Shown here piece by piece: positions 7,525-16,437 of a DNA stretch of 64,000 nt. The DNA is from JBBRMU01 sp038230655 (lineage in GTDB: Bacteria > Patescibacteriota > Microgenomatia > UBA1406 > GWC2-37-13). Positions within the stretch are counted from its first letter, which is position 1; each line of letters begins with the position of its first letter. The position numbers and the translations under genes were made by a program. The notes below the pieces were generated by a model. The model saw only the letters and a program-made list of their open reading frames with translations, did not search any database and was not told where the DNA came from. Location: NCBI GenBank assembly GCA_038230655.1, contig JBBRMU010000003.1, forward strand, positions 1 to 64,000, written 5' to 3'.

Positions 7525-9201
7525 TTAAATCTGAATGATATCAACCAAAATAAGTGGTTCTCGACCTCGTTCCTTATGAAAGTATGTCTCGAGTTCGGTT
7601 GCCACATCTTTTTTCAAGGAATTAAAATCAATCATCCGTTCAGTCCTTGGTTTCAAGACGTTCTCGATATGCTTAGTAGCCCCTTCAAATAGTCGGTTTT
7701 CCCCTTTTTCAAATACAAATCCTCTCGAAAGCAGCTTTGGCCTACTAACCAGATTACCATTTTTATCAACAATTAAAATTACCACGACCATTCCCTCTGC
7801 AGAAAGTGTTTTTCTGTCACGGAGGACCATACTTCCAACATCTCCAACGCCGTAGGCATCAACGTAGATATTCTTAGTATCGATGCTTTCACCTTGGACT
7901 ACTGCCTTGCTGGTAAAAACTACGCTTTGACCTTCATCTAATTTAAAAACAGTTTTTTTATCAAATCCCATGTCAGCTATCATCTTTTCATACTCATTTT
8001 GATGTCTTATAGTGCCACCGATAGGGATAAAGTATTTTGGATTAGTAAAACGTGCCAGCATCTTAAGATCTTCTTGATTACCATGACCTGATGCGTGTAA
8101 TTGGTCCTGTATATCTGAGTAAATTACCTCTGCGCCAAGCTGAGATAACTCCTCGATAACCGAGTAAACCTCATTCTCATTTCCGGGGATTGGGTCTGAT
8201 GAAAATATTACTTTATCTCCCGAGACTGCCTTTATATTCTTATTTTTATTCATGGCAATTTTAGATAGGGCAGAGCCATACTGTCCTTGAGAACCTGCAA
8301 GAATAATACAGACTTTATTACCGGGAATGTTCATAACTTCCTCTTCTTTTCCCATTAGCGAGTAAGGTATTGGTAAATAGCCAATTTCATTTGCAGCCTT
8401 AGTATTATCTCTCATTGATCTCCCAAGAAATACGATTTTCCGGTTAAACTTTATCGCTGCTTCGACACACTGTCTGATTCTTGAGATATTCGAAGAGAAG
8501 GTTGTCATGAAAAATTTGCCTTTCGTTTTTCTCATCTCCTCTTCAAATGTTAAACCGACAATTTTTTCAGAAAGAGTAAGACCTGGTCTATCTGAGCCTA
8601 AGGCATCTGATAGAAGACAAAGAACTCCATCATGTCCTGCTTTTGCAATTTTATAAAAGTCAGGACCTGCTCCGTAGGGAGGAGTTAAGTCGAGTTTGAA
8701 ATCAGGACCGTGGTAGATTGTGCCAAGTGGAGTCTGAATTAAAACATGCATTGTATCTGGAATTGAGTGAGTCATTGTCAGGAAAGTCAACTTAAACTCT
8801 CCAAATTCATACTCTTTATCAAAATCTACCTCTGAAATGGTGATTGGTTTGTTGAACTCTTTAAACTTGTTTTTAACAAACATGAGGGTAAGTTTGCTTG
8901 TGAGAACGGGGGGCTCTCCGAGGTCTTTATAGTGAAAGGGGAGAGCTGAAATATGATCTTCGTGACCATGTGTAAGGATAACTGCACGAATTTTATCTGT
9001 TTTATCTTTTAAGTACGAAATGTCAGGGATCACGAAGTCTACACCGAGCTCTTTTTCTTGAGGAAAGCCGATTCCGCAGTCAACAATGAGAATATCCTGC
9101 AGCTGATCTTTTTTATAAAGTTCGTAAACATACATGTTCTTTGTAACTCCGACAACGCCCCCCAAGGCAATGAATCGTAGTTTATAGTCTTCTTTGTGCA
9201 T
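7525..9201 (-). CDS. rnj: Ribonuclease J
   Basis: Metallo-beta-lactamase/beta-CASP nuclease that degrades and matures RNA with 5'-exo and endonuclease activity. The zinc motif HGHEDH sits at residues 78-83. Other family parts are 'GPDFKLDL', 'LSDALGSDRPG', 'GSQGQYGSALSKIA', 'HASGHGNQEDL' and 'PIGGTIRHQNEYEKM'. A longer reading frame opens at 9216, but its first five codons overlap the TATAAT at 9208-9213, so I take the ATG at 9201, giving 558 residues. The -10 ends 6 nt before this ATG, so the message is probably leaderless. Confidence 0.93.
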   Translation of the reverse strand: MHKEDYKLRFIALGGVVGVTKNMYVYELYKKDQLQDILIVDCGIGFPQEKELGVDFVIPDISYLKDKTDKIRAVILTHGHEDHISALPFHYKDLGEPPVLTSKLTLMFVKNKFKEFNKPITISEVDFDKEYEFGEFKLTFLTMTHSIPDTMHVLIQTPLGTIYHGPDFKLDLTPPYGAGPDFYKIAKAGHDGVLCLLSDALGSDRPGLTLSEKIVGLTFEEEMRKTKGKFFMTTFSSNISRIRQCVEAAIKFNRKIVFLGRSMRDNTKAANEIGYLPIPYSLMGKEEEVMNIPGNKVCIILAGSQGQYGSALSKIAMNKNKNIKAVSGDKVIFSSDPIPGNENEVYSVIEELSQLGAEVIYSDIQDQLHASGHGNQEDLKMLARFTNPKYFIPIGGTIRHQNEYEKMIADMGFDKKTVFKLDEGQSVVFTSKAVVQGESIDTKNIYVDAYGVGDVGSMVLRDRKTLSAEGMVVVILIVDKNGNLVSRPKLLSRGFVFEKGENRLFEGATKHIENVLKPRTERMIDFNSLKKDVATELETYFHKERGREPLILVDIIQI

Positions 9202-9207
9202 ACATAC

Positions 9208-9213
9208 ATTATA
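9208..9213 (-). promoter_or_regulatory. -10 box TATAAT of rnj
   Basis: Exact TATAAT on the minus strand, 6 nt before the ATG at 9201. It decides the start codon, since the longer frame would be partly upstream of the transcription start. Confidence 0.6.
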
Positions 9214-9264
9214 CATCTGATGAATTTAAATAACAATCCAGTATGCTATACTGGTTAGACTATT

Positions 9265-9570
9265 ATGAAAATTACTGAAGAACAGATTAGAACTGCTTTA
9301 ACTGATGTCCTTGACCCTGAACTCAATATCTCAATCGTGGACTTAGGACTCGTTTATAAAATTGAAGCAACTGAAAAAAATCAAGTCAAAATTACAATGA
9401 CATTAACCACAATAGGCTGCCCATTATTTGCAACAATTGAACAAGAAGTTAAATCAAAACTGAAAGAAATTGGTATACATGAACAAGACGTTGAACTTGA
9501 TCTTACATTTGATCCTCCCTGGTCAATCGAGCAGATGTCTGAAAGCGCAAAAGCGATGTTAGGAATATAA
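9265..9570 (+). CDS. DUF59/MIP18-family iron-sulfur assembly factor (PaaD/SufT-like)
   Basis: A 101-residue single-domain protein. The family pattern is clear: 'ALTDVLDPELNISIVDLGLVYKI' at the start, 'VKITMTLTTIGCPL' with the conserved Cys in the middle, and 'VELDLTFDPPWSIEQMSESA' at the end, matching the usual 'PPWTPDxMSEEA'. Relatives help deliver Fe-S clusters or act in ring-oxygenase maturation. No suf or isc genes are in the window, so the client is unknown. TATACT lies 12 nt before the ATG. The 2H phosphoesterase gene follows by 7 nt. Confidence 0.85.
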   Translation: MKITEEQIRTALTDVLDPELNISIVDLGLVYKIEATEKNQVKITMTLTTIGCPLFATIEQEVKSKLKEIGIHEQDVELDLTFDPPWSIEQMSESAKAMLGI

Positions 9571-9577
9571 TATAATT

Positions 9578-10204
9578 ATGGATGATTTAGCATTAAATAT
9601 AGTCATATTACCCGATAAAAGAGTGCAGAACACTGCAGTTTCACTCAGTGAACTAATCTCAACTAAAATTGAAACCGAGTTTACTCTTAACTCAACCAAT
9701 TTTCTTCCGCATATAACAGTATTTCAAGGGAGGTTTCTTAAAACCGGACTAAAATCCTTAAAAAAAATGCTAAAAGATGCTGTATCCAGACATAAAACTT
9801 TTTCAATCAATTTAGATGCTATAGAAGTTGTATATGAAACTTTCATTTCATGGCACTGTATAAAATGTCCTCAGTTACAGTCTATTCATGAGGATATAAT
9901 TGAACCAGCAAACCAGCACCGAAGTACGAATGATCATCCCACTATTAATCTGAAATTAACTCTAGAAGATCAATCTGATCTTAAAAAATATGGCATGATT
10001 CGTGTAAACAACAGATATACACCACATATAACATTGTCAAAACTTATCGATCCTAAAGATAAAGAAATATTGACCAAAATTATTGAGTTCAAAAAAATAA
10101 CATTTACTGCGGAAAAAATGGCTTTATGTCGACTTGGCCCCCATGGTACTGTACAGGAAGTACTGGAAACATACTCTTTTGTGTCCAGGTCTGATAACAT
10201 GTAA
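9578..10204 (+). CDS. 2H phosphoesterase (2'-5' RNA ligase-like)
   Basis: A 208-residue protein with the two HxT motifs of the 2H superfamily: 'FLPHITVFQGRF' near residue 49 and 'TPHITLSKL' near residue 150. Each supplies a catalytic His and Thr in the two-lobed fold. Members include LigT/ThpR and cyclic phosphodiesterases acting on RNA ends or small phosphoesters; the substrate here is unknown. A pair of overlapping TATAAT boxes (9566-9576) lies just before the ATG, one of them 6 nt upstream, so it may have its own leaderless message besides read-through from the DUF59 gene. Confidence 0.75.
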   Translation: MDDLALNIVILPDKRVQNTAVSLSELISTKIETEFTLNSTNFLPHITVFQGRFLKTGLKSLKKMLKDAVSRHKTFSINLDAIEVVYETFISWHCIKCPQLQSIHEDIIEPANQHRSTNDHPTINLKLTLEDQSDLKKYGMIRVNNRYTPHITLSKLIDPKDKEILTKIIEFKKITFTAEKMALCRLGPHGTVQEVLETYSFVSRSDNM

Positions 10205-10209
10205 GTAGT

Positions 10210-10731
10210 ATGCCTAAAGGAAATTTCTGGAATGATACAGCAGATGAAATTATGGAGTTTGGTGTATCTACTGCAAAAGCGACAGCTACAAATGTTGTTA
10301 AGTCTCTGAATCCTGTTCAGTCTATTCTAGAAAATAAAAATACTACGGCACAATCCGGAGACCCTGGTATTGAAAAAATGCAGTCGCAGATGGAAAAATC
10401 CAAAAGTACACCTCTTAACTTTGCAAAATTACAGAATACCTATGCTGATCAAGATAAAATAAAAGTTGATGCTATGAGGAATAGACTGTTTCAGTTAGTG
10501 AAAGGTGATGAATCAAAAGCCATCGCTGAAAGAAAGAGGGAGGAAGAAGAACGGAAAAATAAAGAATTATATGGAGAGCAGGAGAAGAAGAAGCGAGAGT
10601 ATGACGCACATCAGCAACAATCCCAGTCTGATGCTCCAAGAGGAAAAGTACATAGAACAATCGGTGCAGCACATAAAAAGGTTGCTGACAACTCGCATCA
10701 GGAAGTAAAAGCGAACAAATCGAGTGGATAA
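10210..10731 (+). CDS. Hypothetical charged, coiled-coil protein
   Basis: A 173-residue hydrophilic protein that starts 5 nt after the 2H phosphoesterase. The middle (about residues 95-140) is a run of Glu/Lys/Arg likely to form a long helix ('AIAERKREEEERKNKELYG'), followed by a Gln/Ser-rich linker and a basic tail with 'PRGKVHRTIGAAHKK'. No signal peptide or membrane segment. The layout resembles a short hypothetical family I associate with Microgenomates (DUF5660-like), but I cannot confirm that by eye. Function unknown. Confidence 0.6.
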   Translation: MPKGNFWNDTADEIMEFGVSTAKATATNVVKSLNPVQSILENKNTTAQSGDPGIEKMQSQMEKSKSTPLNFAKLQNTYADQDKIKVDAMRNRLFQLVKGDESKAIAERKREEEERKNKELYGEQEKKKREYDAHQQQSQSDAPRGKVHRTIGAAHKKVADNSHQEVKANKSSG

Positions 10732-10752
10732 GTATTTGATATAATGCTCACT

Positions 10753-11091
10753 ATGAGTCAGAAGAAGTTTGCGTTTATTCAAGATAAGTATAGAAGAAAT
10801 AGAGGAGGGGAGTCGAGATTTATAAACCTCTACTGTGCATTCTGTCATTGTCACTTAATGTTGTATCAAAAAGATGGACCTAAAGGCGGATGGCTAAAAA
10901 GACTCTATTACGATAGAATTATAGCTCCAAAAAAACTATTTGAAAATGTGTCAGTTTTGAAATGTTCAAAATGTAATAAGGTTATCGGTTCAGCAACGAT
11001 TTATAAAAAAGAAGACAGACCAGCAATTAACCTCATTAGAGGTAATATAATGAGAAGACCTAGCTCAGGTGTATTTCCAGCTAGACAGTAG
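10753..11091 (+). CDS. Small zinc-ribbon protein
   Basis: A basic protein with two CxxC-type pairs, 'LYCAFCHC' and 'LKCSKCNK', about 45 residues apart, as in a split zinc ribbon. The tail is Arg/Pro-rich. It may bind RNA or DNA, but no named family is recognised. An ATG at 10744 overlaps the TATAAT at 10740-10745; the second ATG, at 10753, lies 7 nt after that box, so I choose it (112 residues). The tRNA-Pro gene follows. Confidence 0.65.
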   Translation: MSQKKFAFIQDKYRRNRGGESRFINLYCAFCHCHLMLYQKDGPKGGWLKRLYYDRIIAPKKLFENVSVLKCSKCNKVIGSATIYKKEDRPAINLIRGNIMRRPSSGVFPARQ

Positions 11092-11119
11092 TTTAGAGTT
11101 AATTGCAAATCGTCCAATT

Positions 11120-11191
11120 CGGGATGTAGTTCATCGGTAGAACGCTCGGTTCGGGACCGAGAGGTAGTGGGTTCAATTCCCGCCATCCCGA
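11120..11191 (+). tRNA. tRNA-Pro (anticodon CGG)
   Basis: A full cloverleaf. The acceptor stem CGGGATG pairs with CATCCCG, the D stem is GTTC/GAAC, and the anticodon stem CTCGG/CCGAG holds loop TTCGGGA. The anticodon CGG at 11152-11154 reads CCG codons. The T arm is GTGGG/CCCGC with loop TTCAATT. The discriminator base is A and CCA is not encoded, so it must be added by a nucleotidyltransferase. Confidence 0.93.
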
Positions 11192-11214
11192 CAAATAAAA
11201 CCCACAAGTTGATG

Positions 11215-11816
11215 TTATTTTATATCTTTCCAGTCTCCACTCTTACTAAATCGAGTTCTTCCGGTTAAGTGCCATGAATGCGGATTTGAAGTTTGTAGTT
11301 CTTTCCATAACTTTTTTGCAGACTTAGTATAAAGTTTATTTTTTGCTATTAATTTTCTTTGTTTTGTCCACTCTTTTCCTATAGGATGTCCAACCGCCTC
11401 TTGTTCAATTAACTCAATATCTACATCCAAATTATCTGCGTCTTTAACAATCTTGGATTCAATCGATTTGCGTTCTGAGTATTCTTTCCATAGATCGATG
11501 AACTCTTCTTCTACAGAGGTATCGTCCAACATATCTTTCATAGCTAGGTCCTCATCTCTTGTTACGTATTGACGTGACAAATAGTCGCAGTCTCCTGTCC
11601 TGCTTTCACCAATATCATGTATGAGTGCCATTTTCAATATCTTGCCAGTATCAGTAACTCCCTCTCTTTTTGCGATTATCATTGCAGTCCACGCCACTCT
11701 AAAGTGATGCTCAGCTAGATTTTGGAAATCTGCATTCAAAAACCGCTTCCATGACCTCTGAATAAAACGTATACAACCTAACTCGAAAAGTAGTTCTACA
11801 TCACGTTTTTTTCCAT
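11215..11816 (-). CDS. HD-domain phosphohydrolase, split by a -1 frameshift in an A7 run
   Basis: The body from about 11740 down is an HD-domain hydrolase of the YfbR/HDDC2 type (5'-nucleotidase relatives): 'AEHHFRVAW' , 'ALIHDIGESRTGD' with the HD pair, and 'KDADNLDVDIE' with the last metal-binding Asp. Read directly, the frame has only a TTG start at 11739. Upstream in the same frame the sequence continues as good protein ('LLFELGCIRFIQRSWKRFL'), but the ATG that fits, at 11816, is one base out of frame across an A7 run (T7 at 11806-11812 on the plus strand). Eight As would give an intact protein starting MEKKRDVELLF. TACAAT at 11823-11828 ends 6 nt before that ATG, supporting it. Error, slippage or decay cannot be told apart here. 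Confidence 0.7.
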
Positions 11817-11897
11817 GACAACATTGTACATGATAATTTTCCTTATCAGAGTATTTAAATTGTAAACGAGAAATAATATATTAAAATAGAGTTAGGT

Positions 11898-12884
11898 ATG
11901 ACAAAATTCTTTTACTTTCTAGGACATGAGCAGTTCCAACCAGAGATCTTGGTTGATCATGCAAAGTTAGCTGAAAAGGTAGGTTTCGATGGGCTCTTTG
12001 TTTCTGAACATTTTAATCCCTGGGTCGCAGATAATAGTGCGTCCGGATTTGCACTTTCAACTCTTGGAGCAATTGCGGCCTCCACACACCGAATCGAGTT
12101 AATGACAGGTGTAATTACTCCACTTTTCAGATATCACCCTGCAGTAGTTGCTCAAGCAGCTGCGACACTGGACCGACTTTCAAAAGGCAGATTTACCCTT
12201 GGAGTTGGCACCGGTGAGTCAATCAACGAGACAGCACTTGGATATGAATTCCCTGACTATAAAACTCGCTCAAAACGCATGCAGGAAGCGCTACAAATTA
12301 TGGAAAAACTTCTTAAAGGAGAGACACTCACTTTTAAAGGAGAGTTCTACTCAACAGTCAATGCCCATCTCTATAGTCCACCAACTCATAATATGCCTAT
12401 ATTTATGGCTTCTGGAGGCCCCAAATCCTCAACCCTCGCAGCTGAGTTTGCAGATGGTATTATCGTTAGTATAAAAAATCCTGAAGACTCCCTTAATCAA
12501 ATTATAACTCCTGCAAAACAAAAAGCCGAGGAGTTAAAAAAAGAAAAATTTTCAGTTGTCAGTAGTCGTTGGACAATCTATGCCCAAAATGAGGGTGAGA
12601 GTTTTAAAGCTGTTCGTGCTTGGAAAGGACTACGTGCTCCTAGCAGAGAAGGTGCAACAGATCCACGAGAACTACAAAAAGAGGCGGATCAGCTCTCACA
12701 TGAAGAAGTATTAAGCAAGTATAGTATTGTCAAAACGCCAGAAGATTATATAAATGTATATGCGCCTCTTATTGAAACAATAAACTCAGATATTGTTGTT
12801 ATCCAAACAACTTCAATAGATCAACCTCATGTAATTAAGATTCTTGGAAAACATGTTTTACCAGAATTAAGAAAGTTAAAATAA
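11898..12884 (+). CDS. LLM-class F420-type oxidoreductase (G6PDH-like)
   Basis: A luciferase-like (beta/alpha)8 protein of 328 residues. It tracks F420-dependent glucose-6-phosphate dehydrogenase: 'VSEHFNPW' for 'VSDHFQPW', 'TPLFRYHPAVVAQAAATLDRLSKGRFTLGVGTGE' in the middle (here quoted in part), 'GYEFPDYKTR', and 'MPIFMASGGPKS' for the phosphate region. The family transfers hydride between a substrate and F420 or FMN. Whether this cell has F420 cannot be told; no cofactor genes are in the window. TAAAAT lies 10 nt before the ATG. It diverges from the HD gene. Confidence 0.8.
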   Translation: MTKFFYFLGHEQFQPEILVDHAKLAEKVGFDGLFVSEHFNPWVADNSASGFALSTLGAIAASTHRIELMTGVITPLFRYHPAVVAQAAATLDRLSKGRFTLGVGTGESINETALGYEFPDYKTRSKRMQEALQIMEKLLKGETLTFKGEFYSTVNAHLYSPPTHNMPIFMASGGPKSSTLAAEFADGIIVSIKNPEDSLNQIITPAKQKAEELKKEKFSVVSSRWTIYAQNEGESFKAVRAWKGLRAPSREGATDPRELQKEADQLSHEEVLSKYSIVKTPEDYINVYAPLIETINSDIVVIQTTSIDQPHVIKILGKHVLPELRKLK

Positions 12885-12885
12885 A

Positions 12886-12910
12886 AATAGGCCCTGTTTA
12901 AGAGCCTATT
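12886..12910 (-). terminator. Terminator hairpin between convergent genes
   Basis: AATAGGC (12886-12892) pairs with GCCTATT (12904-12910). On the minus strand it is followed by a T-rich run, so it should end the DUF378 gene; it may also slow read-through from the plus side. Confidence 0.6.
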
Positions 12911-12924
12911 AAAGATAGATAAAA

Positions 12925-13140
12925 TTACCTCGAACACATTTTACAGTCTTTCTTATGAGTGACAGCAATATATACTGCTGAAATACCAACTAAAATATAG
13001 ACTATCTTTTCTAACATCTCACTTGATCCTAACAAAGAGTGGACTAGATTCATATTAAGTAAGCCCATCAAGCCCCAGTTTATACCACCAATAATTAATA
13101 GTATAAAAGCAATCATATGAAGCATTTTTGCATTTTTCAT
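12925..13140 (-). CDS. DUF378-family small membrane protein
   Basis: A 71-residue protein with two hydrophobic helices. It has the DUF378 pattern: 'MLHMIAFILLIIGGINWGLMGL' and 'LVHSLLGSSEMLEKIVYILVGISAVY' (each quoted in part), with the signature Gly-Gly-Ile-Asn-Trp-Gly-Leu. The tail is Lys/Cys-rich ('HKKDCKMC'). A GTG at 13149 is in frame, but AGGAGGTG 6 nt before the ATG at 13140 makes that the start. This is one of the few genes here with a strong Shine-Dalgarno. Function of the family is unknown. Confidence 0.8.
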   Translation of the reverse strand: MKNAKMLHMIAFILLIIGGINWGLMGLLNMNLVHSLLGSSEMLEKIVYILVGISAVYIAVTHKKDCKMCSR

Positions 13141-13225
13141 ATTTATCACCTCCTATTCATACTGTAGTATATAACAATTGTGATTTAATAGTGTCAAGAT
13201 GTTGAAGATTATATATAATAGGAAA

Positions 13226-14629
13226 ATGGATCTTTATAATACTCTCACCAAAAAAATAGAGCATTTTAAACCACTTAACCCAGATGTCGTTACTCTTTAT
13301 ACTTGTGGTCCAACCGTTTATGACTATACTCACCTCGGCCATATGCGAAAATATATTAATGATGATATCCTAAAGCGTACACTTGAGTACCTAGGACTAA
13401 AAGTACAGCACGTCATGAATATTACAGATGTTGGACATCTGGTAAGTGATAAAGATGGGGGTGAAGATAAACTGGAAAAAGGCGCTAAAAAATCCGGAAA
13501 AACAGTCTGGGAAGTAGCTAAGTTTTATACTGATTTCTTCACAGAGACAATGGAGGCTGTTAATGTGACCGCTCCTGAAATTCTGTGTAAAGCTACCGAT
13601 CATATACCAGATATGTTGACACTCATTAAAAAACTTGAAGAAAAAGGGTACACCTACGTTACGAAAGAAGCAGTTTACTTTGATATCAGTAAGTTTCCTT
13701 CATATGGGAAGTTGTCAGGCCAAAAACTTGAAGATAAAATACAAGGCGCACGAGACGAAGTTATAGTAGATGCGGATAAAAAAAATCCTGCAGATTTTGC
13801 GGTATGGTTCAAACGTGTCGGCAGATTTTCAGACCATACAATGCACTGGGACTCACCATGGGGAGATGGATTTCCGGGATGGCATATTGAGTGTTCGGCT
13901 ATGAGTATGAAGTACTTGGGCGAGACAATAGATATTCACACGGGTGGAGTGGATCACATCCCCGTTCATCATGAAAATGAGATTGCCCAGAGCGAAGCTG
14001 CAACAGGGAAGGAGTTTGTCCGGTACTGGGTACATAGTGAGTTTCTTCAGATCGAAGGGAGAAAGATGAGCAAAGGCCTTGGGAATTTTTTAACTATAAA
14101 AGACTTTGAAGATAAAAAAATAGATCCACAATCATTACGCTTACTATTCTTACAAACACATTATCGACAGCAAATGAACTTTACCTGGGATGCTGTGTCA
14201 GCGGCTCAAGAAGCCTATAAAAAGCTCCAGGAAACAGTCATCTCTTTGCGACATGAGAACTCAAGGTCTTTGCTATCAGCAGAAAAACTTGAAAAGGTTG
14301 ACGACTTCAAGGGCAGATTTATGAACGCAATTTCTACTGATCTTCAGATGCCACAAGCGGTCGCCGTCCTATTCGAAACTATAAAATCAAATATTCCTGC
14401 TCCGGGTAAATTAGACCTGATACTCGAGTTTGATAAGGTTCTAGGTCTTAGACTTCTAGATTCAGAGCCTTCCAGAGCCCCAGATGCTGTTTTATCTCTG
14501 GCTGAATTGAGACAGAAAGCACGTCTAGTTAAAAATTGGAAAAAGTCAGATGAACTCCGTATAGCAATTGAGAAAAAGGGGTACATAGTAGAAGATAGTT
14601 CTGGAACATATCGCCTAAAGAAAAAGTAG
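13226..14629 (+). CDS. cysS: Cysteinyl-tRNA synthetase
   Basis: Class I synthetase that charges tRNA-Cys. It has the zinc Cys in 'LYTCGPTVYDYTHLGH', which includes the HIGH-type motif 'THLGH', the 'GWHIECSAMS' zinc segment, 'GGVDHIPVHHENEIAQ', and 'KMSKGLGN' in place of KMSKS. The 467 residues are close to the usual length. A frame opens at 13199, but its first nine codons contain the TATAAT at 13214-13219. The ATG at 13226 is 6 nt beyond that box and gives the typical N-terminus MDLYNTLTKK. It ends 4 nt from the oppositely oriented aclB. Confidence 0.95.
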   Translation: MDLYNTLTKKIEHFKPLNPDVVTLYTCGPTVYDYTHLGHMRKYINDDILKRTLEYLGLKVQHVMNITDVGHLVSDKDGGEDKLEKGAKKSGKTVWEVAKFYTDFFTETMEAVNVTAPEILCKATDHIPDMLTLIKKLEEKGYTYVTKEAVYFDISKFPSYGKLSGQKLEDKIQGARDEVIVDADKKNPADFAVWFKRVGRFSDHTMHWDSPWGDGFPGWHIECSAMSMKYLGETIDIHTGGVDHIPVHHENEIAQSEAATGKEFVRYWVHSEFLQIEGRKMSKGLGNFLTIKDFEDKKIDPQSLRLLFLQTHYRQQMNFTWDAVSAAQEAYKKLQETVISLRHENSRSLLSAEKLEKVDDFKGRFMNAISTDLQMPQAVAVLFETIKSNIPAPGKLDLILEFDKVLGLRLLDSEPSRAPDAVLSLAELRQKARLVKNWKKSDELRIAIEKKGYIVEDSSGTYRLKKK

Positions 14630-14633
14630 TATC

Positions 14634-16433
14634 TTATTCAGCATGATTAATTGTTTTAACCTGGTCAGAAGATAACCTAAAAAGCCCTTCATCAAGGCGT
14701 TTTTGGTCTAAGAAGTGGGCAGTAAATCCAACAGTTCTGGAAATTATAAACAATGCATTAAAAAACTCTGCCTCAATGAGTTCTTCAATCTCTTCGAGGC
14801 GAAGATTTTCCTCCTCATACAATAGATCAAGCAGGACTGCTGCCAGCGCTCCATCTACATTGAGAATAAGATTACCTTTTTTTGCTACGGTAATTTTTTC
14901 TACATTTAAAGCAAATGTTGAAAATTTTTTATCTTTAAGTGACGAGGTAAATGCAAGGATTTCACTTACACGAGGATCAGGAAAATCAGAACGATACTTC
15001 CTATGACCAATGCCAAGAATAAATTTCCTCCGTTTAGCAAAGTTCTCTACAAAAATATAAGGTTCAGTAGTATTTCTAACTGCCGAGAACCAGTTTGTGG
15101 CTGCCTCATTTACTGCTCCACCAAATCTTGGCCCGATTGTTAATAGCCCCGCAACAACCGAAGAAACCATATCTTTCCCAGCCCGGGCAGTAACCATAGT
15201 ATTTGTTACACCAGATTGATAAGGACCATTATCTACCATTAATTTCAGGATCAAGTCAACAAACATCTCTAACCTTTTAGACTTTATTTTCCTACCTAAT
15301 AACATTGAAATGACAATTGCTGCATATGAATTTTTTTGGGTAAAGGCAAGTTGATCTTCCCCAAGTAGTTGGACATCTTGGTTTTTTTCACCAGAAATTC
15401 TACTTACGAATAAAGAGCTTCGCCTTGAGTTTATCTTTTCAAATTTTATACGTAAATCATTATTCACTGTTCTATTTTCTGGAGCGATTTTTTTTATAAG
15501 ATCTACAAAATCATTGTAAGTGTTAGCAACATCAGCACCAGCTTTTTGAAGCACCTTCCTTTTTTCTTGTGCAGACTCGCGACCCTTCTCTGCCATTGCT
15601 TTTGCGTGACCAAACTGGGGTGGTTTTTCAAACATCTCAGATATACTACCAGCGATATACACGATAGTTTTTTTAGTAATTTTATTTGTTATAAGTAACT
15701 CGGCGACTTCATATTCATCATATCCACCCAGCTCACCATAGTAGACGATATACTTCGTCTCTGGATCATTTTCAGCTGCGATAAATGCTTCTTTTGGAGA
15801 GACAATCGGAAAACGATCTCCACCAAATGAGACAGCAAAGGAAATATGTTTTTTATACTGACTCAGGACTGAGATAATTTCATTTGTCATCCCTCCTGAT
15901 GCTGCAAATACTGCGACATTTCCTGATGTGAATAGGTTTGAGTCTATCAACTGTTTCGCCTGGGTCCCTCCAATTGCTCCTAACTTTAAGTGATTTGGAA
16001 TAATCATACCTACACTTGCCGGACCAATAATAAATTTATTTAATTTGTGTGCTTTATCCGAAAGCATTACAGCGAATTTTTCTGGCACATTTTCAGCAAA
16101 GACTGCTCCACCTAGGAGATTTGGAAAGTGCGGAAATAATGACTCAGTCGATGAAAAAGTTCTTCTTCCTGACGCGTTGCTTATAAAAAAATTAACTTGT
16201 TTTTTTATAGAAGTGGGAGCTGACTCATAGTCCCTATATAGAGGCAGTAACATTTCTTGATCACCAAAAAAGTAGCGTTCAAATTTTTTACCTGTTCCAA
16301 TAATTCCGACAACGCTTGGTTTTTCTTTTCCCGAGAGATAGTCAAAGTCTAGTATTGACTGAATAATGGCTGGGTGAGTGCCGATAACTAGTATTCTCGG
16401 GTGGACCTCTCTCAGTTTTTTTATATTTAACAT
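14634..16433 (-). CDS. aclB: ATP-citrate lyase, large subunit (CoA-ligase plus citrate-synthase domains)
   Basis: Corresponds to the C-terminal half of human ACLY. Residue numbers are for the 599-residue protein. The CoA-binding and ligase domain has 'DFDYLSGKEKPSV', 'IIGPASVG', 'ASGGMTNE' and 'GELGGYDEYE', and the phosphohistidine segment 'QFGHAKAMAEKG' (His about 276). The citrate-synthase domain has 'ARAGKDMVSS', 'IGPRFGGAVNEAA', 'GIGHRKYRSDFPDPRV' (His about 477), 'LNVDGALAAV' (catalytic Asp about 527) and 'FLDQKRLDEGLFRL'. All key residues of the cleavage reaction are kept. A frame opens at 16478 inside aclA; the ATG at 16433, 4 nt after the aclA stop, fits better. Predicted reaction: citrate + ATP + CoA to oxaloacetate + acetyl-CoA + ADP + Pi. 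Confidence 0.9.
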   Translation of the reverse strand: MLNIKKLREVHPRILVIGTHPAIIQSILDFDYLSGKEKPSVVGIIGTGKKFERYFFGDQEMLLPLYRDYESAPTSIKKQVNFFISNASGRRTFSSTESLFPHFPNLLGGAVFAENVPEKFAVMLSDKAHKLNKFIIGPASVGMIIPNHLKLGAIGGTQAKQLIDSNLFTSGNVAVFAASGGMTNEIISVLSQYKKHISFAVSFGGDRFPIVSPKEAFIAAENDPETKYIVYYGELGGYDEYEVAELLITNKITKKTIVYIAGSISEMFEKPPQFGHAKAMAEKGRESAQEKRKVLQKAGADVANTYNDFVDLIKKIAPENRTVNNDLRIKFEKINSRRSSLFVSRISGEKNQDVQLLGEDQLAFTQKNSYAAIVISMLLGRKIKSKRLEMFVDLILKLMVDNGPYQSGVTNTMVTARAGKDMVSSVVAGLLTIGPRFGGAVNEAATNWFSAVRNTTEPYIFVENFAKRRKFILGIGHRKYRSDFPDPRVSEILAFTSSLKDKKFSTFALNVEKITVAKKGNLILNVDGALAAVLLDLLYEEENLRLEEIEELIEAEFFNALFIISRTVGFTAHFLDQKRLDEGLFRLSSDQVKTINHAE

Positions 16434-16437
16434 ATAA

